Below the pieces are notes generated by a model, which had not been told where the DNA came from, made no database searches, and saw only the letters and a list, made by a program, of their open reading frames with translations. Source: Phascolomyces articulosus (taxonomy: Eukaryota > Mucoromycota > Mucoromycetes > Mucorales > Lichtheimiaceae). From it: DNA of 64,000 nt. Positions 57,561-64,000 of this stretch are shown piece after piece (positions within the stretch are counted from its first letter, which is position 1; every line of letters begins with the position of its first letter). Made by a program: the position numbers and the translations under genes. The DNA lies in contig JAIXMP010000010.1 of assembly GCA_025677815.1 (NCBI GenBank), positions 1,240,001 to 1,304,000 of the forward strand. The letters run 5' to 3'.

Positions 57561-58045
57561 AAATTAGAGACAAAATAGATTCAATCTATGCGTCAGTATA
57601 TTCTTCTTAATTTATTTTGAAATATCTATTCTATATATTTAATACAAATTTTATCAGTGTAAAAAAAACAAGAAGTTGTTTTAGTATATCATCAAAAAAG
57701 GTAAGATCGGTGGGGAGTGTAAAGCTAATTCCTACACCAAAATAAAGAGCTGGTCAATGTATGAACATGAGAGCCAATGAAAAGCCACAATTCATTTATG
57801 CATAAATTGTATATAACAGTTGTCAGTATTGCGTAATTGATCAAAATCCATATATTTATAATCATAAATGTATTTTTTTATTCTTTCTTCTTCTTTGGCT
57901 ATTCTGGTTGCCTTTCTTTTTTTTTCTGGCACAGTAAGTTATTATGTTTTTTTGATATTGTCAAAATAAGGCTTGATGAAAGCTATTGTTCTTTTAAATC
58001 AAATAAACTCATGCTGTTATTTTACTGACTATAACATATTCCATT

Positions 58046-58079
<34 letters not shown>

Positions 58080-59270
58080 GCGCTGGCCCCGCCCTTCTTT
58101 TTTTCTTTTTCATTTTCTTCTTAAGGTAAATAAAACAACAGTTCATTTGAATTTTATGGAGTTGGGTATGAAGAAGAAATATTATATACAAACGAATATT
58201 ATTGCTTGGACTAAATCAAACTGATTCATTCATATTTTCTTTATATTCATTGATTTGATGGTGTTCCACAGTACACAGTAAGTACTTGCTGAAGTAGAAC
58301 GTATCTGAAATATGTAAGTGTCAATGTGATCAAATAATCTAATCAATTTTTTTTCTTTTCAATAGGTCACTTATTCATTTCGCTCGTTTTCTTTCTTTCT
58401 CTATCTCATTCCACTCATTTGTCTCTCTCTCTCATATTTTTTTTCTGGCAAGGTATGTAAAGTGTGGATCTTGGCTTCATTTATAAAAAAAATGTTTACT
58501 GATAAATTAGTTTATTCTTTTCTATAGCTTCCATTTATATATCCTTCTCAAGAACCAAGAGAGGTTTATAAAAGAACATGAATCTATTTTTGGATCATGT
58601 ATTGCCGGCTGGAGCCACACTGTGCGCGGGTAAGTTATTAGATTCTTTGTATTCTAATTAGATATTATATATTGAAATATTTCTCATTATTTTTTTTAGG
58701 TGGGCGGTAGCTGCGCAAACAATCATGAGTCCGGAGTGTAAACAAATCCTGCCTTTGCATAATAATAGTAGAGCAGATGATTTTTTGTATTATATAATTA
58801 TATGTCCCAACAAAGCAATCAAGAAAAAAAAACACATCTTTTAAAAATTACGTATATGTAAAAATCATAGGTTAATATAGTGACTAACTTATTATTATTA
58901 ATTAATAGTAATAGATTGATTCCTATGAATGATTTTGGTTATAATACATTATGCTCGATTCAACAAACAAATATCACCAGGATCTATTATAAAGCGGGCT
59001 AAAGATATCTTTAGTGAATAGCTCATTGAAAACAATAACTACATCTTTAGTATTATGGAGCTAAAAACTCTTAGTGCAAACGAGAGGATGATGGTTTTGT
59101 TTATGGAATAATCAATGTCGTGGTTTGCATAAGAAAAGCGTCCAACATTAATTTGGTGGCTTATTTTACGTTTTGCATACATGAGCTTGAAATAGGGTCC
59201 TTGCTTCGGTCTGTTCTTTACCTAATTCCCCTCTCTCCTTCTCTCTCTAGAGCAAAATATATTTTGCATA
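57561..59270. other. intergenic upstream of mitochondrial RRF
   Basis: AT-rich. A plus-strand stretch at 58528-58760 reads as protein across a possible GTAAGT/TTTAG intron (LYILLKNQERFIKEHESIFG, then IAGWSHTVRGWAVAAQTIM) but has no start and no recognised family. It may be another relic. The RRF promoter (TC-rich) lies near 59228-59250. Confidence 0.4.
58049..58094. repeat. T30 run abutting a GC-rich block
   Basis: Thirty T in a row are followed directly by GGCGCTGGCCCCGCCC, the most GC-rich short block in this AT-rich surrounding. On the minus strand it reads as a GC-rich 3' end plus a poly-A tail, as expected of a retroposed RNA. The body of such an element was not identified. Confidence 0.6.
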
Positions 59271-60397
59271 ATGACCACACCAGCACTTTCACGATTACTG
59301 ACTCGTCATGTCGGCATTTTATATACACCAACAGAATCTTTTGCTGCACGATGGCAATTACAACAACAGCAACAGCAACAACGTGGTTATGCCAAAAAGA
59401 AGAATAATAAAAAGGGTGGTGCTACTGTAGCGGAAAGCTCTTCAGAAGCTTCTGGAGATATTGCTCGTGCATTTGATGAAAAGAAACTTCAAGAACGTAT
59501 GGATGGTACCATTGCATCCCTTAAAGAAAGTTTTAAAACTTTACGTGTTGGTAGAGCTAACCCAGGTAAAATTAAAAAAGAAGGGGTATAAATATATGCT
59601 TTCTACTTTTTTGTGTTACATAATGTTGGATTGTGAAATTATTCAAGTGAACTGGCGTTAAGTGATATGAAACTGATTATTTGTATATCTAGCCATTTTG
59701 GATAGTGTTCGTGTTCGGATAGATGGATCAAATTATTCTTTAAGAGATTTGGCTCAAGTGACTATCCGAGATCCACAAACATTATTGGTTTCTGTGCATG
59801 ATTCTGAGGTATATAATTTTATTGGAAATGCCTGTGGAATTATAAGAAAGTGGAAGCAAAAAATGTACTTATGGGATGTATGATCGTTTTATTAGTTTCG
59901 CTCTGCAGTAGACAAAAGTATTCGTGAGTCTGGATTAAACTTGAATCCAGTTATTGATAATGAAATGATACGTGTGCCTGTACCAAAGTAAGAATTGAAA
60001 CAAAAGGAAGGGACGAGTATATCGATGCTTATATAGCTATGGATGATAGTTAACTCATGGATAAATGCGTGTTATAGACCCACCAAAGAAAGCAGAGATA
60101 AAATGGCCAAGTCAGTTAGTCAAATGAGTGAGCAAATGAAATCAAAGATTCGTAATATCCGTCAGGATGGTATGAAGCAATTAAAGCAAGATTCTAAAGT
60201 AGCACCAGCTGATGAAATTAAAAAACTTGAAAAGATGGTAAAAAAACATTGATAATGATTTGGATAAGGAAGGGGAAATAGGATAGTTCAGGAAGGTTAA
60301 TTAGGTTGTATTATTTTAGGTCCAAACATTAACTGATAAACATAACAAGAACATTGATGAATTGATCAAGGCAAAGGTCAAGGAAATTCAATCCTAA
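59271..60397 (+). CDS. RRF1: mitochondrial ribosome recycling factor
   Basis: Releases mitochondrial ribosomes from mRNA after termination. Five exons (59271-59565, 59693-59808, 59896-59987, 60078-60237, 60320-60397), 246 residues, frame exact. About 45 N-terminal residues form a basic, Gln/Ser-rich mitochondrial presequence (RWQLQQQQQQQRGYAKKK). The RRF fold follows: LQERMDGTIASLKESFKTLR, VGRANPAILDSVRV, LRDLAQVTIRDPQTLLVSV, then SIRESGLNLNPVIDNEMIRV PVPKPTKESRDKMAKS, and the last helix TDKHNKNIDELIKAKVKEIQ. The GRA(N/S)P and SGLNLNP motifs are diagnostic. An ATG in a frame further upstream (59120) does not join this frame. Confidence 0.96.
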
Positions 60398-61079
60398 ACT
60401 ATCTTCACCATAAAACACTTTCAAAATTAGATATAGAAGAAACACTTATTATATTCTATAAGAATATATATAAAAAGCCCCTTAACAGTTCTCATTTACG
60501 AATAAAACGCTAAAGTATTCTCCTTATCCGATTTTTCTTAATAGCAAATATTCTTTTTGTATATTTTATTCATATAAAAATTAATTACATGATCAACTCT
60601 CATCAACAATACTAATATGCTGCATATTCCAAGTTAAAACCCGCAGTAGTAGAGAGCCTTTTTTGGGAGTGAATATAATTGAAAGATAAATATCCCTCTT
60701 CTAATCCTCCTTTGTAGCAAACCTTCACATATCATTTTCATATATACCTTTCGTGTTTCATCCTCATCTTCTGTTACATTGATAATTTTTTTGAGTTGTT
60801 TGTTGGTGTTGCCACAAACCTCTAAAAGTACATTGACTGTTTCGATTTTGTAGTGTAAGTAATTTATGGTGCATAAAAAAAAGGAACATGATAATGATGA
60901 TCGTGCCTCGTTACTATAGGTGTGTATCTCTATTTTGAGTAGCGTAAAAACTTTTGTTTCAAGTATCAAAGCATTCCTTTTTCATTCTTTTGATTGATAA
61001 CAAATATATCACAATGATATGGTTGTGCAAGACTTTTTGAATAGACCAATATTTTTTTATTTGGGATGTCAATCTATCA
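60398..61079. other. intergenic, with one unassigned minus-strand frame
   Basis: 3' UTR of RRF and AT-rich DNA. The minus frame at 60634-60969 contains a polar, protein-like stretch (VLLEVCGNTNKQLKKIINVT, then EDEDETRKVYMKMICEGLL) ending in a stop, but has no domain or exon context, so I do not call a gene. Confidence 0.4.
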
Positions 61080-61700
61080 ATTTTTCATTCCAGAATTCAA
61101 TTCGTATAGTGTAAACATCTTTATGAAAAGATAGGATTTGTTGAAGATACTTTTAGAAATTGAAGAATCAAGGAATATAAAGTATTGCATCACTCCTTCA
61201 GAGGATGTTGCGCTTCTTGATAAAAGCAGCTCTAGTTCTCTACCATATATGAGAATAATACCTGTATAAACATTCAGGATCTTCAACAAATAATATGTCG
61301 CACTTTATCAAAAATAATGTGGTAAAATGCAAAAATATATAAAGATTTCCTTTTTGGAACAACGTTGATAATAGTGGTATGAGTGACAGGCATTTAAATT
61401 ATTTCTGCTATATACAAAACGAAGTTGATTTATTCTAGACCTCATGCTCCATATGGTATACGTATTCCTCATATCATGCCTCAACATGTTTTACCATATA
61501 TAGCGTAGGTTTCTTGTTTGATTGATCTTCCTTGTAATTATATAATGATGATATCGTTGCATCATAGGAATAGGAAAATAAAGACCCAAATATTAGGGAT
61601 GTTGTTTCTTTCTCACAGTATCCGCATTAGCGGAAAATAAGCATAATGAGCATGATCCATTTGAATATGATAGATCTAGACTACATTCTATCCTTATTTT
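61080..61700 (+). pseudogene. possible decayed plus-strand gene
   Basis: Protein-like segments on the plus strand: LLKILLEIEESRNIKYCITP and SEDVALLDKSSSSSLPYMRI ending in a stop; after a TTCTAG acceptor, PHAPYGIRIPHIMPQHVLPY; then, in another frame, ALAENKHNEHDPFEYDRSR. Stops separate them and there is no start. Weak call, family unknown. Confidence 0.25.
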
Positions 61701-62094
61701 TTTATTATAATAAATAACAGCTTTTTTGGCCTAGTGATATGATAAAATTTCCCACTAGATTCCATCATTCACCAAATAGAGCTTCTTTTACCAAATCTTT
61801 CTTTATTATTTCTAATCCAATGAAAATGAAAACAAAGCACGCAATTGCTCACTTGACATACATTTCTTTTTTAATTTTCTGAAAACGATGAATCCACATC
61901 AGCATGAATTTTTCAAAAAAAAATAATAAATAACGCGTTTTTTTAATCAACGAAAACACCCACTTATTGCATACAATAAGAATAATAAATTTATATCAGC
62001 AGAAAGTCCATCTACTTCTCATTCTAATCATATAAATTTTATTCATGACTGTCTAATAAGTTCACATAACAATTTGTCTGACTGTTGCAATGCT

Positions 62095-62125
<31 letters not shown>

Positions 62126-62734
62126 GAAAAAAAAATCTTTTCCATCGTTATGATGTAAATCGCTTTTTTTTCCCGCACCTCCTGTCAAACTTTAAAAATA
62201 TGAAAATACACATTGGATTATTTAAACTATCCAGAACGTTCTATTCTAAACACTTTCTTTAAAAAAAAGCAAGTCATTCCAATAAAAATGTGTAATATGA
62301 CTCTTTATTAAATGATATCCACCAATTGCTATTAAACTTCCATCTGTGATAATCATCATGCGGTCAAATAATCTTTTTTTTTTCGTGTCAAAAAGAAACA
62401 TTTTATTATTTTATGACAATATCATCAAATATAATCATATAAAAGCAGAATGAAAAATTATATCAAAAGAAAGAGTAGGTTCTTGAATTTAAAATAAGAC
62501 CCATTTCGTCTTATTTCGATAAAATTGTTACTTTTATCAGGGATTCAATTTAGTTGTATTTTTACTTGATGTCAAAAAAAAAAAAAAAAAAGAAAAACAA
62601 ATTCAACGACTCCTCTCCCCAACGAAAGCAATATAAAAAGGGTCCCCAAAAATCGAAAAATTGCCACTTTACCTTCTTCTACTTCATTTTTTTTTTTATC
62701 ATTCTCTACTTCATATCATCCATCCAATCAGCCG
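61701..62734. other. intergenic
   Basis: AT-rich with several A/T homopolymers, among them T13-A16 near 62097-62125 and A18 near 62574. No gene seen. Confidence 0.5.
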
Positions 62735-63015
62735 GCCAGCAAGCAAAAAGGTCTTCTCCATCCATCATGGTTCTCTGGTTTTGATCCTTATGCTCAAGTT
62801 CCCTATGTCATTCTACTTCTAGTCCTGTTGATGAAGCTTCCTTCATCATTTCATATAAATACTTTGGTTCCTGCTCGTACTATCCATTATCTCCTTATAA
62901 CACCCGTTAAGGTAATTCGTTTTTTTTTCCTGAAACGCATCTTTTTTGAACCAAGACATTATTAATCAACAACAATAAACTTATTATATAGAACTTGGAC
63001 ACAAAAAAAAAATGA
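62735..63015 (+). CDS. candidate small membrane protein, start unresolved
   Basis: A frame open through 62911 reads QKGLLHPSWFSGFDPYAQVP then YVILLLVLLMKLPSSFHINT and VPARTIHYLLITPVK, with one hydrophobic segment. It ends at a GTAATT donor. A TATATAG acceptor places exon 2 at 62992-63015, giving NLDTKKK and a stop, in frame. The Lys-rich end resembles a dilysine ER-retrieval signal, though the exact KKxx spacing is not met. No in-frame ATG was found upstream in the same exon (only an internal one), so an upstream exon or a non-coding nature must be considered. The start given is only where the convincing reading begins. Confidence 0.35.
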
Positions 63016-63253
63016 TCATCATCGATTATAAGGAAAAAAAACAAGATTAACAAATGCTATTGGTAAGCATATCTCTTTTTTTTTTTTTTTTACCAAGCTT
63101 ATATATTTCTTCCAAAGATGATTATAATATATAATCCTTTGTTTATTTATAAACATATGCGTAGCCAACAAGAAGTGAACCACTAACAAGTTCATTCTAT
63201 TATGGAGGAAGGAGGAAGGGATATTCATTTCAAAACACACACACACGCATACA
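63016..63253. other. short convergent 3' region
   Basis: T17 run near 63077-63093 and a CA repeat near 63234-63246; no gene. Confidence 0.5.
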
Positions 63254-64000
63254 CTATTCCATCTTCATGTCATCATTATTCATCCTATCGCTCTCTTTAT
63301 TATTTGTATTGCTCATCATCATCTGTGCAGAAGAACCACCAATATCTTGAGCGTATTGCATCGTCACATCGCGAGTCTTTCCTCCATGACCATCATCCAA
63401 CGATTCTTCTTCATTTTCATCAAACAAGAGATACTTAATACCAGGCAAATGCTCGTACTGTATACCTGTTTATAAATGTAATACGATATTTTGGCATTAA
63501 TTTCCTTGAATCTAATGCTCGTACAACTGTCTCACTTGAAAAAAGCTTCACAAACGATTCGTTTTGCATGTTTTTGCTGCTCCATAGCTTTATTTGTAAT
63601 GAACGGGTTTGTTGGATCACCAGAAGGAATGCTAAAACTGTTGGAAAATACATATATATATTACGTCTGTATATAAATGAATACTATGATCTCCCATGTT
63701 CACTTCTGGAGCAATTGACCATTCGTTCTGCTGTGGGACAATAAACTTGACAATGGCGTTGGTAAGATACGCCAAAGGAGCGCATTGATGGACAGACAAC
63801 AAATTTTCCTCTTCATTGTCATCATCATCATCATCATTATCATCGCTGTCGTCGTCGTTATTGTTATCATCATTGTTGTCGCCATGCTCCGGGGAATAAA
63901 AAGGACGAAGTTGATTCACGGTATTTACTGTAATATTACATTGTATTTCGGTCAAAGTAATTCCTTTGAATGCGGTAGATTTGACATCCGCAGCAGATAC
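63254..64000 (-). CDS. unrecognised acidic protein, 5' end outside window
   Basis: The frame is open at the window edge: VSAADVKSTAFKGITLTEIQ, CNITVNTVNQLRPFYSPEHG, an Asn/Asp run, then LLSVHQCAPLAYLTNAIVKF and VPQQNEWSIAPEVNMGDH. Later sequence gives either LAFLLVIQQTRSLQIKLWSS (phase-consistent with flanking splice sites) or the more natural-looking FSIPSGDPTNPFITNKAMEQ QKHAKRIVCEAFF in another frame. The last exon reads IQYEHLPGIKYLLFDENEEE and ends in an Asn/Asp/Met-rich tail (DDMKME). No family recognised. The middle exon cannot be resolved by eye, and an indel is possible. Confidence 0.5.

Noticed and set aside
58009..58191. Frame with a long Lys run (minus)
   Set aside because: Produced by the T30 run.
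1..64000. CRISPR arrays, bacterial operators, riboswitches, rRNA
   Set aside because: None seen; gene structure is eukaryotic throughout.

Overview
The window is nuclear DNA of a filamentous fungus, most likely an early-diverging one of the Mucoromycota/Mucorales type. The reasons are AT-rich DNA, genes split by many short introns (mostly GTAAGT-like donors and TAG acceptors), secreted class-3 lipases built like the Rhizopus/Rhizomucor enzymes, and fungal versions of PEX14, LSB1/PIN3, MDM1-type sorting nexin, deoxyhypusine synthase, mitochondrial RRF and bL27m. The species cannot be fixed from sequence alone. No viral, plasmid, CRISPR, rRNA or convincing tRNA sequence was seen.

Layout. 0-6 kb (minus strand): a partial membrane protein, a PP2C phosphatase, a winged-helix (GDS1/HARE-HTH-like) protein that may be spliced to the phosphatase, and an LSB1/PIN3-like SH3 protein. 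8-13 kb: a tandem lipase pair, one copy clearly dead, the other carrying a single frameshift. 14.7-15.7 kb: relic of a membrane-anchored protein. 16-24 kb: dense housekeeping block (bL27m, C2H2 zinc-finger protein, deoxyhypusine synthase, PEX14, a short-chain dehydrogenase divergent from PEX14). 24.5-26.6 kb: flavocytochrome b2-type enzyme A. 27.9-29.9 kb: decayed multi-exon gene. 30.3-32 kb: intact secreted lipase. 33.6-36 kb: MFS drug-type transporter. 39.6-41.5 kb: peroxisomal enoyl-CoA hydratase and a tiny membrane protein. 42.7-48.8 kb: large TM-PXA-RGS-PX sorting nexin and a small PY-motif membrane protein. 50.6-55.3 kb: tandem flavocytochrome b2-type enzymes B and C. 57 kb: gene relic and MITE-like repeats. 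59.3-60.4 kb: mitochondrial ribosome recycling factor. 62.7-64 kb: a candidate small membrane protein and a truncated acidic protein.

How the genes fit together. The most striking point is that all three flavocytochrome b2-type proteins (cytochrome b5 domain plus FMN hydroxy-acid dehydrogenase domain) start directly at the b5 domain, with no mitochondrial presequence, and end in Ser-Lys-Leu, a type-1 peroxisomal signal. The enoyl-CoA hydratase here also ends in SKL, and the PTS1-import docking factor PEX14 is in the same window. Together with the secreted lipases this suggests fat breakdown outside the cell and peroxisomal beta-oxidation and hydroxy-acid oxidation inside it. Clustering may be chance. 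The intergenic DNA is full of gene remains: at least four stretches read as coding but carry stops and frameshifts.

Exon joins were read by eye from splice motifs, reading-frame continuity and family knowledge. Where the sum of exons divides by three and the joined protein matches a family, confidence is high.
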